Part shown: one piece after another, positions 10,500-21,307 of the stretch
How the letters are laid out: every line of letters begins with the position of its first letter
How positions within the stretch are numbered: the first letter of the stretch is position 1
Assembly (NCBI GenBank): GCA_002049455.2
Contig: KV918812.1
Coordinates: 1-64,000 of the forward strand
Reading direction: 5' to 3'
Source of the DNA: Porphyra umbilicalis
Lineage: Eukaryota > Rhodophyta > Bangiophyceae > Bangiales > Bangiaceae
Length of the DNA stretch: 64,000 nucleotides
Translations under genes and position numbers: made by a program
Notes under the pieces: generated by a model
Told to the model about the DNA's origin: nothing
The model's database searches: none
Seen by the model: only the letters and a program-made list of their open reading frames with translations

Positions 10500-13400
10500 C
10501 AGTCTTTCTCCATTCCTGTCCACCCCTTTCGTCGATCGTCTTAAGACAGCTGGGACATGGATCCCAGTCCAGTCGTCTCATTTTTCGCACCAGATCGCCG
10601 TTTGCTCGAAGAAGCGACGCCCAGTGATCGCGGTTGATCGATTCAGATGAGATGATCCCAGGAGTATCTAGGAGACTCAATCCTTCTTCAGCAGGAGTTG
10701 TTATGACTGGAGCCACCGCCCTGATCTAATTGCTCATCCTTGGCCGGTCCCCTGCGTTGCCCTTCGCTGGTCTTCGTCCGGTTTGGAACAGTGCGTGTGA
10801 CAGCGGCAAGACGCCCACTCCTGCACCGCTGACCTCAGTGTGAGCACGCCACGCCGGCTAGCCGGCCGCAAGTGAGTCTATAGTGCTTCCTCCCCCCTCA
10901 CCGGGACGCTGTCTGCGCCGGATGTAGTTTGGGTGCGGGGATCGGGGTGGCTTGGTATCCCACCTACCTCCCTCCTCCGCCATGTACCCATGTATGTTGC
11001 CTGTCCCCGTCTCCCTTTCTGGCATGTCCTCTATCTCTCTGCATGGCGCACCAAGTCTGTCCGGCTGATTTTGGCACCCTCGTTTGCTCACCTGTGCGCA
11101 TCCCCGCTGTCGATGTGATGTGTAGGAGGGTAAGTTGTGGGGTGCTGGACAATCGGTGTTATGGACTGTAGTGGGTACACATGTGTGGTCGTCGTGACCT
11201 GCGGGGGGATGGACTGAGAGAGATGCGGGCGTGCAAGCATAGCCGACAGTGTGGATGATTGCTCGCATATTGGTACAGCCATGGCCATACAAGTTTCTGT
11301 CTCTTGATTTCCATTTTGCTCTGTCTCGGGCCTGTCGCCCCAACAGCTCCTCCCCCCACACCCCACTCAGCCATGCGCTTGGTTGTTTGTCGACAACGTT
11401 TATTCATTGGCATCGGAAGAGTCGTCGGATGACAAGGTGATCATATCCGCCGTGTCCACGATGGCATCTTTGTCATCCTCAGCACCAAACCACGCACGCA
11501 AACCCTCGCGAGCATCCTGCTCACTCACGCCACCAATCACCTCCCGTTCCAGGGAGGTGCCCCGCATGAGAGCAAGCACCTCGTCCAAGTCACTCTCCAC
11601 ACTGCCAAACCCCTGCAGGTGCTCGCCTCGAGAAGCAGTAAGAGATGCAGACATGGCAACAGGGAGGATGTTCGACTTCAACCAGCAATGTAATACAGAG
11701 GTCGGTGTCACCTTCTCCCACTCCTCTGCAATCAGTGTCGCAGCGTCTAGCAGGTGGGCAGCACCGCGTCCAGCTAAGCCACAATTTCTTGCCGGCCGCG
11801 GTATCGGGTCAGGGGGGGGCAGCAGAGCAGCAAGGAGGCCCTGTTGGGCCGCCGCATCCGCCGCGTCGTCCGGTACCTCTAGAGCCGCCGACCACGTCGC
11901 ACCATACACTTGCAATACGTTGACAGCCGGCACCCTCCACAGCTCATCATTCCCCTCTCGGAAGCCATGTGGCGCCATGGGGGGGGTAACCGGTGGAGGG
12001 AGTGGCGGCGGCGTCTTTGAGAGTGGCGGCGGTGGCTCCGGTGGAGGAGTACGCAGGGGGTCCGGCTGGGGGGAGGGGGGCGGGGAGACGAGGGGAACAG
12101 GTAGCGACCGCACGAGGATTGCCAACAGTCTTCCCTTGTAGCGCCGCTTGAGCGAGGCGATTTCTCCAGCGTCCATTGGGTGGTACACCGCCGTGATGTT
12201 GGGGGAAGGAAAAGTATATCCACATCCTCAGCGCTCAGGTTGACGTCGTGGGTTGAAGCGTTGTCCATTATTAGGGCACACTTGGCACCCCTGTGCCGCT
12301 GGTGCACAGCCGGCAGGAATACGGTATTCCACCAACGCTCGTAGACGTGCTTGTCCATCCATGCCCGTTTTTGGTTGAAATACGGCAGAGGGCACGCATT
12401 GCGTTCCCGCGGAAGCACATAGGGTTCTCGGCCTGACCAAACATGGCCACGGGAAGCTTGTGGGTACCCGTTGCATTCGTACACAGCACGAGGGTGACCC
12501 GCTCCATGTTTCGCATTGCCTTGGTGCCCCGTGCGTGGCGGCGATCAGGGAGGGGCACGTACGACCGGGATGGCAGGCACCGGTAAAGCAACCCCGTCTC
12601 ATCCATATTATAAACACGATCCGGGGGGTACGCTTCCAGCCGCCGCCGGATGTCCTCCACAGCAGCTGCTGCCGCCACCAGGTTGGCAGCGCCGGCCTGC
12701 CCGTGCATCGCCACGTTGCAGATGTCGTAGCGCTTTAAAAAGCCGCGCACGTAGCCATTGCTAGCCGCGAAACCATTGATGAAGAGACGGGCGGCAATCA
12801 TGCTCGCAGCTTCTTTGAGGAGGGCGGTGGTGATCGGGATGTGGCGGTGTCCGAGCGAGTACACGGCCAGGTACCACTTGTAGAGCCTAGCATCGAGCTC
12901 GGGCCACTTGCCATCCCGGCAGGTCGTCCGTGCCAGCGTGTGTGGATCGTTTGACATGGCTCGATACTGAGCGGCAGACTGCACGATTCGCCTACCCGTA
13001 TCCTGAGTGATGGGCGTGGGCAACTGCCGCCAAACCACAGGCCAGAAGATTCCGGCGTCACGCAGGCGCACAATCTGCTTCTTGACGCCGATTGAAATCT
13101 TCTGGCGCGGTCTGCGCCGACGCCGTCCGGCGACCATCATGGCCGGGTATGGGCCATTGGCCGCCTCCACGCCGTACCCGCGCGTCGCTGCCGCCTCCTG
13201 CGTCGGCCCACCGGCCGCTAGTAGTCCTTGAAATGTTGCTGCTGCCGCTTTCGCCGCTTCCCGGACAGCGCGGGGCCACTCACGCGTCAAATCTGGGACA
13301 GCCCTCTCAAAAGCAGCCTCGACAGTAGCAGCAGCAGCGTCCTCCGACGTCGCCAGACGTTGTGGGGTGCTCGTATGGGCCTCCGCGTAGCAGGGGGAGG

Positions 13401-13743
13401 GGTGACAGGGGGGAGGGGGGGGTGGATGGGGGGTGGGTTTGAGATGGGGGTGTGAGGCCCGGCATTGGGACCAAAACAGCACCGGACCCAATCATTTTCA
13501 CGGAAACGGTGAGCGCGGCGACGACGGTGGGTGTACCGGGGACGACGACGGGTGCGACGACGGTAGAAGATCCCATAAAAATGCTGTCAGCACGACTTGT
13601 TGCGAGATTTTAAGTGTTTTCCAATTTGTAAATCCGACCTGCATCGGACGATCGCTATTGTGGACTGCGATTGTCGGTCGACCTATTTCCGTTGCCATCC
13701 ACCCCTGGATAAGAAAGGAACCTACAGGAATGGATAATGACTG
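10500..13743 (-). mobile_element. Pogo/Tigger-like DNA transposon (copy 2), complete ends
   Basis: The ends CAGTCTTTCTCCATTCCTGT (left) and CAGTCATTATCCATTCCTGT (right, reverse complement) match at 18 of 20 positions. TA flanks both sides (10498-10499 and 13744-13745). It encodes a pogo-type transposase on the minus strand (11400-13491). At 3244 bp it has a normal size for a Tigger-like element. It sits inside the hAT-like element, so it is the younger of the two. Confidence 0.8.
11400..13491 (-). pseudogene. Pogo/Tigger-type (DDE_1) transposase with two frameshifts
   Basis: The DNA-cutting enzyme of copy 2. In order: a variable Ala-rich N-terminus, a basic patch and helix-turn-helix (after KISIGVKKQIVRLRDAG), a second DNA-binding region, then the DDE_1 core with aspartates in YNMDETG, LIMDNASTH and YHPMDAG (about DD30D). 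A Pro-rich spacer, a conserved EEWEKVTPTSVLHCW block and an acidic C-terminus ending DSSDANE then TGA follow. Two single-base losses break the frame, near 12410-12412 (just after MCF) and near 12195-12200 (in the LPP...YHPMD segment). The rest of the frame has no stop. The first in-frame codon at 13491 is TTG, so the true start is uncertain. Both breaks lie in or near homopolymers, so sequencing error cannot be excluded. Confidence 0.88.
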
Positions 13744-13813
13744 TATTAGGCTGGTTGCAGTGAGGTGGTCGTGTGAGGATTGCAACCGACTCGACCCCCA
13801 CCGATTGACCGAC

Positions 13814-15926
13814 ATGACCAAGGTGCTGCTGCAATTGCGAGCTGCTCTGGCCAAAGACGCGGCGCCGCGCCAGACGGTGTCACCGGGGTCCCGCATGGGC
13901 GATTTTGGTCAAGATGCCAGCGGAATGGTGGACCCCGATGATGACTGCGAGGACGAGTGGAGCCCCCCCCCCGCTGCCGACAACGAGAACGGCGCTGACG
14001 CGGGTGCGGTCGCAGGCCTGGCATCCGACTCCAGAAGCACACAGCAAGAGATGGACCGGGTGTCCCAGGCATGCCGCGAGCGGGAAGAGGCGACAGCGAA
14101 CGACGAAGCGTCGGAAGTCAACGGCGCCAGCCAGCCGCCTCGCCATCTTGTGAGCATTTGCGAGGCTTACGTGGCGGGGAGCGTCGACACGGAGGGTTTC
14201 GCTGCTGGGGTGGCCCTACGGGAAATGCAGAATCAAAAAAGCTGCACATGATAGGAACGGGCCAATCAGTATCCCGCATTGGCGCGTGCGACCCAACCGG
14301 GATCACCTCGGATGGAGTTGAAGACCTGACTCGGATCAAAGGGTGTTCCATTACAGCACACTTCACCGTGAGTGGCCGTAGTATCAGCTGTAATCTGTAA
14401 GCTGTTCAGATGTCAGATCTAATTCGATGTAGCCCACGAGGGTTGCCTTGTGAAAGTGCAGTTGGCAAAGTAGCCTTCGAGAAACGTCAGGTGATCCAGC
14501 GCCATACGATTCAAAGCCTTCGCCGCCGTCGTGCCAGGCACTCACAGTCGCTTCTCATCGGCGACCGCCGCCGATCGACCGTTACCATCTGACTGCCACT
14601 GGCATCGTCTTTGCTCGCTGACCTCAAAGCCAGGGGACCTGGGGACTGGCGAGCGTTTTCCCCGGAGGCCGCGACGCGACGATCATCAGCTGACTACCGC
14701 CAGCATACACTGCTGGCGCCCGACGCCGGACCAAGGCGGCGGAGGTGGGGGCGGCAGCAGGGGGGAGGGGGGGAGGGGAGGGAGGGGGACGAGGCGGACG
14801 GGGGGGGGCAGGGCAGGATTACTTGGTCGTTGGAGCTCTGGGAGGGGGCGGTGGGCTTGATGGGGGGGACGAGGGAGGCGCGATTGCCGAGGTGGGTGCG
14901 CCAGAGAGGCATTACACTCCCGCCGACGACGACGCCGACGACTCTGGCCTGTCGCACCCAGAGGGGGAGGATGACGCTGGAAAGAGCTTCCTTTCATGCT
15001 TGTAGTGTGCGGCGTGCCCGGGGGGGGGGCTAGACAAGGGGGGGGGGGAGGCGAGGGGGTGGGGAGGAGAGGGGGAGGGAAGGCGGGGGGAGGGGAAGGC
15101 GAGAGGGTGGAGAGGCGAGTGGGGGGGGAGGCGAGGGGGGGGCGGAGGCAGGGGGGGCGTGGGGGAGCGGCGAGCGTGGGGGTGTTGGGAACGGAAAGAG
15201 GGTAGGTAGGTAGGCGTCGCGGTCGGGCCTTCAGCGGCGAAGTAGCCGAAAAAGCTGCAGGCACCACACAAAAACAGTTCAGAATTAGACGCCAGCCCGG
15301 ATCATGATGGCATGCGTGCATTCTATTCGCCAGATCTATTGCTGTCTTCCCAATTTTGGCCGATGTGGTCGTAGTCAAGACAGGCTCTTGGTCAACTGCC
15401 CATTGGTCGAACGACTTTATCCGGCTGAATGAATGGCTGAGAACCTGTTTCGCACAGTTGATCACCCCTCTTGACATCGACGGCATCGGCCAAAATTGGG
15501 AAGAGAGCAATATGTGCCTGGATCAACGACACCGCTCAATCGAATCAATGGCAGCCACACAATCCATTAGGGTGCCTCCCGGGCCCTGTCCAGAGTCTCA
15601 TTCATTACGCTTTTTTGATCATCAGGCCAATGAGGAGCCGGTCACAGTCTCAACCTCAATTTCCAGCCGTGTGGGATCTCGCCAATTCCTAAGTCCTCGA
15701 AGTGGAGCTTTTCTGATCCGGCATTTCCCGTAGGGTGGGTGGGGTGTCCAGCGCCGCAGGCAGTCCTCGTGAGACCAACGTGCTGTTCAAGGATGTGCTG
15801 GACACGACGTGGTATCTGGCCAGCGCCATGATTGTGTATCGTATGGAGCGGTTTTGGCAGAGCATTGGTAGGTGCTATGTATATGGATTTTTGGGTTTTA
15901 CTTTAGGGCGTGTTGGGCGTGTTTAG
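13814..15926 (+). pseudogene. Unidentified ORF split by element B
   Basis: An open frame starts at ATG 13814, runs to 14213 where element B is inserted, and resumes in the same frame at 15739 once element B and one copy of its TGG duplication are removed, ending at TAG 15924-15926. That gives about 195 codons. The first part is acidic with many Glu and Asp; the second contains a more hydrophobic segment (TWYLASAMIVYRME). I do not recognise the family. It lies inside the hAT-like element, so it may be a captured host fragment or the remains of the element's own gene. A GT immediately after WQSIG could be a splice donor. Confidence 0.35.
14214..15735. mobile_element. Element B: inverted copy of element A
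   Basis: The ends CCCTACGGGAAATGCAGAAT (left) and CCCTACGGGAAATGCCGGAT (right, reverse complement) are inverted repeats. TGG is duplicated on both sides (14211-14213 and 15736-15738). At 1522 bp it is nearly identical to element A in reverse orientation, apart from lacking the 736-bp insertion. It has a G-rich tract at 14745-15180 and no transposase. It interrupts an open frame inside the hAT-like element. Confidence 0.88.
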
Positions 15927-16016
15927 TGTTTAAGGGCATGTTTAGGGCGTGTCTTAACGTGTCACGACCGCGCGCCCTTCAAAAAGGGGCGTGTTGCACA
16001 ACCCGAACCCCAGGTA

Positions 16017-16741
16017 CAGTCATTATTCGGTTACATCCATCGCCATTTGATTACAGTTGCGGACAGTACTTCGGTTCCTCTGGCTCGACTTGCGATCGGC
16101 TGCCATGAGGTCATTTCAATACTACTGGGAAGAAAGAGAAGTACGACAGAGAGCATTTACGGTGAACTCGCACAAGATAAAATCCAATTTTACTTGCCTT
16201 CGCAGAACCTGATCACGCAAGAGTGTGCCTCGTACCGACCCACCATGCCCCATCACTCTTCATCGTCCGCACCAGCCAAAACCACGTCAACCTTCACATC
16301 GATGGCCTCAAAATTAATCTCAGCCACCACCCAGCGACGCATCACCTGCGCATGGTCTTCACCGCTTACGCTCTCGAACTCGCACTGCAGCGTCGTGTTG
16401 GCCATCATGGCTACTAGAGAAGACACGTCCAAGTTTTTGTTGTCAGCAACAGGCTGAACGTCATCAGGCTGGCGTCTGAGCTCAGTGTTGGCCCTGTTGG
16501 GCAGGCAGTCCGCCTTCAGGCAGACCGGCGGGCAATCTGCGCGGGCAACATTGCGTTCCATTCCTGCAGGATGAGCTAGGGTTTGTGTAAGTTGATCCTA
16601 CCTGAGAATAAGTTCAAAACGTCGACCATAAATGTGATTGCAGTCCACATTCCCCGTTCTCTCGGCGCCTGTGGTGCGTTCTTCGGCCCGGTTATATCCA
16701 CTGTGGATATAACCGGGACGGATTTAACCGAATAATGACTG
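16017..16741. mobile_element. 725-bp non-autonomous element with pogo-like ends
   Basis: The ends start CAGTCATTATTCGGTTA on both strands (17 bp perfect, about 23 of 25 overall), flanked by TA at 16015-16016 and 16742-16743. The CAGTCATTAT tip is shared with the pogo-like transposons in this window, which suggests mobilisation by that transposase family. A hairpin with 15-bp perfect arms and a one-base loop (16687-16717, arm CCCGGTTATATCCAC) lies just inside the right end. No gene is present. Confidence 0.8.
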
Positions 16742-17018
16742 TAGGGGTGTTGCTTGGCGGACGGCTACGTCGCCCGTTACTGTTTTCGGGTTTCGTGACT
16801 ACGCTTTACGTCGCTGATTTTTCCACATATTCACAAATCGCGCGAGTCCGTGTCACGATATTGGGTTGAATCAAGCAGCCGACGACAACAGGCGTTTGCG
16901 GGCACTGCGCTGGTTGCCCCGTTGCTGCCGGAGTCGGCCGCCCCGCTGCTGCGGGGGTCAGCCGCATCGCCACCACCGCCGGCGGGGCGGCACCAGCGGC
17001 GCCTTGACGGACAGACCA
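16742..17018. other. Short intergenic stretch
   Basis: No feature is recognisable between the pogo-like element and the stop codon of the next gene on the minus strand. Confidence 0.4.
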
Positions 17019-19016
17019 CTAGACGCTGTCACGGCGGTGCCGCGGCGAGTTGCCCGCGGCCGCTGCTGCCGCCATCAAGCCGTCGATGGGGTTCGGTGTC
17101 GTCGCTGCCTCGGCGACGCCACTCGGCGACCCGCCACCGACGTCGCCGCCCACCCACGACGCCTCGCCACCGCCACCGCCGCCGATCCCCGACGCCCCGC
17201 CACCGACGTCGCCGCCCACCCACGACGCCTCGCCACCGCCACCGCCGCCGATCCCCGACGCCCCGCCGCCGTCGCCGCCGCCGCCACCGCCGCCGGCGCT
17301 CGGCCCGCCCCCCCCTGCCGTGGCGGCCCGCCTCGCGCGCCACGCCACCGCCAGCGATGCGGCCAAAAACCCCGCGTCCCACACCAAGTCGGCGGCGCCC
17401 AGCACCGCTGCCGCCCGCACGAGGCCCGCCCCCCGGCGGCTGCCAACGCGCACGAGGACACCCTCCACCACGGGCACGGCCGTGACGACCAGCACTGGGC
17501 CGCCGGGGACGCCCGGCGTCGCTGCCTCTTGCAACAGCACCCCCCCCTCTTCCACAGCCACGTAGCCACGGGCGGCGGCGGCGCCAAAGCCGCCCCCCAG
17601 CTGCACCGCGCCGCCGACCGCCACGGCGGCGGCCGCCACCTCAATCGCAAACACCACCCACTTCACCGCCGCACTGAGGGGGCAGGGCGGTACGGGCAGC
17701 AGCGCGGTAGCGCCCCCCACCCTCACGGCGGCGGTGTGGCAGACGGCGAGCAGCCCCGCCCCGACTGCGGGGAGGAAGGTAAAGATGACCAACTGCGCGG
17801 GCGCGTCGAGGCGGGGTAGCTCGTCGACGGCTGACGCGGTGACCGCCGCCCGCGCCGTAGCGGTCGTTGCCGCGGAGCGGAGCGCGCCCCCACCGGCCAC
17901 CCCGTTGCCGACGCCCCAGATGCGCAGCCGTTGCGCGCGTGGCGAAACGGCCGCGGGGCCAGCGTGACCGGCGGCGGCTGCGAGCAGCCCCACCGAGCGG
18001 ATGATCGCGGACGGCGTCGCCATCACGGCCGCGGCCACTGTCACGGACTGAACTCGGCGGCCGCCGCGTACGGCGGCCGAGCAGTCGAGACGCACGCCGC
18101 CGGGCGTGGCGTCGTCGTCCACGATGCGTCCGCACCGGTCACCGACCGCCCACGACGACACTGTCGGCACCGCGGCCGCATCTGTGGACACGCGCACTGC
18201 CGCTCCGCCGACCGTGGCGGTGCCACAGGCGAGGAGGGGCGTCGGCTCGCCCCTCTCCGCCGCCTCCCTCTCTTGGACGACGAGAAGCACGTTGGTGCCG
18301 ACTTCCCCCCCGGCCACCGCCGCGCCGAGGGGCAACACGGACCCCTCCACCCACACCGTACTGCCGTTGCGGTTGGTGCGCGTCGTCGCGTCGGTGGTGG
18401 TGGGATACAGCTCAAGGGACAAGCACGTGTACTCGATTTGCAGCTCATAGGTGCCCTCAGGGGGGCGGTCGTCGGATGCCAAAGCCGATCGCCCGGCGGC
18501 AGTGGCGGCGGCGGCGGCGGGGGCGGTCAGCGTCACTGCCCGCACCGTCGTCGGCAAGATCGGATCGAGGCCCGCCGGAGATGCTAGCAAAGCTGCGACG
18601 GCCGCCGCCAGTCGTTCTGGCGCCGGCGTTCCGGCCACAGCATCGGCCGCCACCGAGGCCTCCGCCGCCGCCGCCGCTGCCGCCGCGCCCGCGGCCAGCA
18701 GCGTCGCCTCGACCGCCCCGTTGCGGTCTGGCCCATACCGCCGCCCCCCGCCGCCCGCCGCTACCACGTCGACGGCCGGGAGGATCCACGCCGCGCCTTC
18801 GCAGCCGCCAGTGCGCGACAGGGCGCATATGAGCCCAGCGCCCACCGGTCGCGGGGCGCTCGCGGCGGCGGTAACGGCGGTGTTGGCGTCGGCGGCGGCA
18901 ACGCCGACCGCAAGGGTGACCGCTGCAGCGGTGACGTCAGCGGCAGCGAAGGTGGCGGCAGCGGCGGCGGCGGTTATGGTAGCGACATAGCCAATCGATC
19001 GTCTTCGAGGGAGCAT
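17019..19016 (-). CDS. Predicted multi-pass membrane protein, family unknown
   Basis: An open frame of 665 codons from ATG 19016 to TAG 17019. I chose this start because the following residues (MLPRRRSIGYVATITAAAAA) look like a basic n-region and hydrophobic signal or anchor. The predicted ectodomain has scattered Cys and one possible N-glycosylation site (NGST). At least four hydrophobic segments follow, at about residues 325-350, 406-430, 447-473 and 530-560 counted from this start (for example LVIFTFLPAVGAGLLAVCH). The tail is Gly-rich with an exact internal repeat (EASWVGGDVGGG twice; 66-bp DNA repeat at about 17137-17270). No family is recognised. Composition is biased, so confidence rests on the ordered hydrophobic segments. 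It is transcribed away from the secreted-protein gene at 21308. Confidence 0.45.
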   Translation of the reverse strand: MLPRRRSIGYVATITAAAAAATFAAADVTAAAVTLAVGVAAADANTAVTAAASAPRPVGAGLICALSRTGGCEGAAWILPAVDVVAAGGGGRRYGPDRNGAVEATLLAAGAAAAAAAAEASVAADAVAGTPAPERLAAAVAALLASPAGLDPILPTTVRAVTLTAPAAAAATAAGRSALASDDRPPEGTYELQIEYTCLSLELYPTTTDATTRTNRNGSTVWVEGSVLPLGAAVAGGEVGTNVLLVVQEREAAERGEPTPLLACGTATVGGAAVRVSTDAAAVPTVSSWAVGDRCGRIVDDDATPGGVRLDCSAAVRGGRRVQSVTVAAAVMATPSAIIRSVGLLAAAAGHAGPAAVSPRAQRLRIWGVGNGVAGGGALRSAATTATARAAVTASAVDELPRLDAPAQLVIFTFLPAVGAGLLAVCHTAAVRVGGATALLPVPPCPLSAAVKWVVFAIEVAAAAVAVGGAVQLGGGFGAAAARGYVAVEEGGVLLQEAATPGVPGGPVLVVTAVPVVEGVLVRVGSRRGAGLVRAAAVLGAADLVWDAGFLAASLAVAWRARRAATAGGGGPSAGGGGGGGDGGGASGIGGGGGGEASWVGGDVGGGASGIGGGGGGEASWVGGDVGGGSPSGVAEAATTPNPIDGLMAAAAAAGNSPRHRRDSV

Positions 19017-19431
19017 GGTGTGGCGCTCTAGGGGGACCGCGGGGGGGGGAGAGGGGCTGCGGTCGGCGGAGCAGGAGGACCGCGCGGTACCAGTCGACAC
19101 CATCGTCACCGGGAGGCCGGTGGTACTCGGGCGCTCTGGTCGCTTTGAGGCGCTGCTGCCTCTTGTGAACCCGACGCCATAGGCGCTGCGAGCAACGATC
19201 TCAGGTCGCTGCTGCGCGCCTTTCGGCGTGCGACCGCGGTTGTGAGGGGTCGCTGCATGCAACCGCTACATGCGCCTACGGAGGGTGGGTGCGTCGCCTG
19301 GCGAGTATCTGAGAGCTACCTGCCCAGTGACGTGTCCTCGCTGGGGCAGCCCGTCCAATTGCGTGCCACCCGATCTCGCAAGATAGCCGATGAGATCCCA
19401 TTGCGGGTGCCCGATGTTGTATTTCGTGCGC

Positions 19432-20777
19432 ATCGTCTGTCGCCGGCCGATTTGCGTCGAGCCCCTATCGAACCCTGTCGACGGCCATCGAGCGTCGAAA
19501 TATGGGTTCGATACGGTCGGTCGATTGGTATCGCAGCAGCTATCGAAACCCCAGTTTCGATGATTCCTCGATACCCCAGCGCACGCTGCACTCGACGTTC
19601 GGCCGTCGTCAACAGTTCCAAGAAGGCAGCCAGAATTTTTTTGATTGGTCAGATCCATGGATGCTTGTCAGTCGCCACAATTTTTAATAGTAGCCCACCT
19701 CCTGGTCGGCCGCTTGTTGCGGCTCTGGCACATCGCCTGCGCGCCGCACCGAGCCGTCTTCGGTCCGACGCCTCATCCCGGCAGACTGGCGTCGCTGTGC
19801 TCACCGTACGTTTGGCGCTCGGCGACTCCCTCCCCCCTCACAGCACCTGCGCCGTGCATCATACACGCCCTACTTCTACTCGTTCTTGAAGGTGAGTGGC
19901 GCTGCCATTTTTCCTTGTTGTTTGCACCTCCTGCGCCTCTTGTCCAGGCGTCCACAGCTGCTTTTGGGCTGGTCATGCGGTCGTGCGGTCGTGCAGTTGC
20001 CGTTTACTTGTTGTCTTGCTCGCTGGGCCTTGGATCTCTTTTCACTCACTCGTACGGTGCAGTGTACGAGCTTTTGTTTCGGTGGTCGCTGCTTTTCTTG
20101 CCCCCCTTCCCCCCCTTCCTCTCCAGCTCATCCCCGTTCACTTCTGCGCTGCTCTTCCACATGTGTACTGTTACTCTCTCTTTCGACTGTATGTATCTGG
20201 ATGCCTTTCTTGCTCTTTCTTGGTAGGGTCCTTCGCAGGGTCGATGCTCGGCAAGCGCGGTTTGAGTTTCACCAATGACCGCGTGGTGGCAGCCAGCCGA
20301 GTGGGCGGATGTGTTGCGAAGGGAAGTGTGCCATCTGTATGCGCGTGAGTGGAGGGTTTGGGGGGAGTGGACGGAGCGTTGGCGCCGTTGCGGCCACTCG
20401 GAGACATGCGGGGGAACCAGGCGGGGTGGCGTGTGAGTCGGGTGATGCAGGCCCGTGCATCTGGCTTGCGGGAGAACCCCCTCGAGTGTTAGGGGGTGCT
20501 TTGATGTGTTGGCGTGAGCCAGAGAGAAACATGGGTCTTTTTTCGGCCGCAGTCGTAGCTTCATTCTCAACCGGACACGTGTCATTCTGTTTAATCGCAC
20601 GCCTGGTTCAGGCACGGCTGTAAGCAGCCATCGAAATGCTATCGACGCCCCATCGATGCCTCGATCGCCCGCTCTCGTATCAACATACGACGAAGACCGG
20701 TTTCGACACGGGCATCGACGACTATCGCGATGCGTCGAAAAAAGGGGTTCGATGCAAATCGGCCGGGGACAGACGAT
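19432..20777. mobile_element. 1.35-kb inverted-repeat element with TCGA-rich ends
   Basis: The sequences 19432-19466 and 20743-20777 are 35-bp inverted repeats with three mismatches, starting ATCGTCTGTC. The terminal 150-180 bases at each end are packed with ATCGA/TCGAT words, while the middle is not, which looks like the subterminal repeats of DNA transposons. I could not find a convincing target duplication, and no transposase is recognisable inside. An inverted duplication that is not a transposon remains possible. Confidence 0.5.
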
Positions 20778-21307
20778 TGCCCTACGGCCTCGACGTCGAC
20801 CGCCCGGGGTAGCAGCAAGCCGTAAGGCGCTTTAACCGCCCGGCCGTGGCGGCAAGCCTCGTAACAGCTATTGACGTCGGACCCCGCGTAGATACTGGGC
20901 AGAGGTGTCTGCGTCTGTGTGCCTCAAAGAGGGCGTCGCCAATTGAGGTATATTGCCGCGTGCCCCGATAGGACCTGTCAGGCGACCCTGTCACCGCCTG
21001 TGATGCTGCCCTCTTTTCCCCAAAAGTGGTGAGTCTGCCACACTCCCACTGATGAGCACAGGCGACGAGGGCGTGTGTGGGCGTGCGTGGGCGTGGCGAC
21101 GCAGAGCACCCAGTCAGAGCTGTGCCGCCCATCTGCGTGTTCCGCGCGCCCCTGAGCTCGGGGCGTGGTCGTTAAAGGGGTGACTTTCCGTCGTCGTCTG
21201 GACAGGGAACTAGTGTGAGGTCACATGGGCTCCGCAAGTGCCCACGTTTTCTGCTCTTGTGTACCCGACCGACTAAGCGCCACTTCATCCTATTGATGCC
21301 CCCCACC
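20778..21307. other. Intergenic region upstream of the secreted-protein gene
   Basis: No gene is seen. The last about 130 bases, up to the CCACCATG context at 21304-21311, would hold the promoter and 5' leader of the plus-strand gene; no TATA box or other defined element can be identified with confidence. Confidence 0.4.

Larger units (their letters stand above)
10355..16006. mobile_element. hAT-like element hosting two younger insertions
   Basis: The left end is TAGGGTTGTGCAACACGCCC (10355-10374) and the reverse complement of the right end is TCGGGTTGTGCAACACGCCC (15987-16006), a 20-bp inverted repeat with one mismatch. The flanks carry a perfect 8-bp direct repeat, ACCCCAGG, at 10347-10354 and 16007-16014. 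TAGGG-type termini, an 8-bp duplication and iterated subterminal GGGCGTGT/ACACGCCC words (10370-10480 and 15895-15990) are hAT hallmarks. Subtracting the pogo-like element at 10500-13743 and element B leaves about 0.88 kb, with one unidentified open frame and no hAT transposase, so it was probably non-autonomous. Confidence 0.75.

Noticed and set aside
7972-15735. One giant fold-back element with 1.5-kb inverted arms
   Set aside because: Each arm has its own pair of CCCTA termini and its own 3-bp duplication (CTG and TGG), so these are two separate insertions of one family in opposite orientation.
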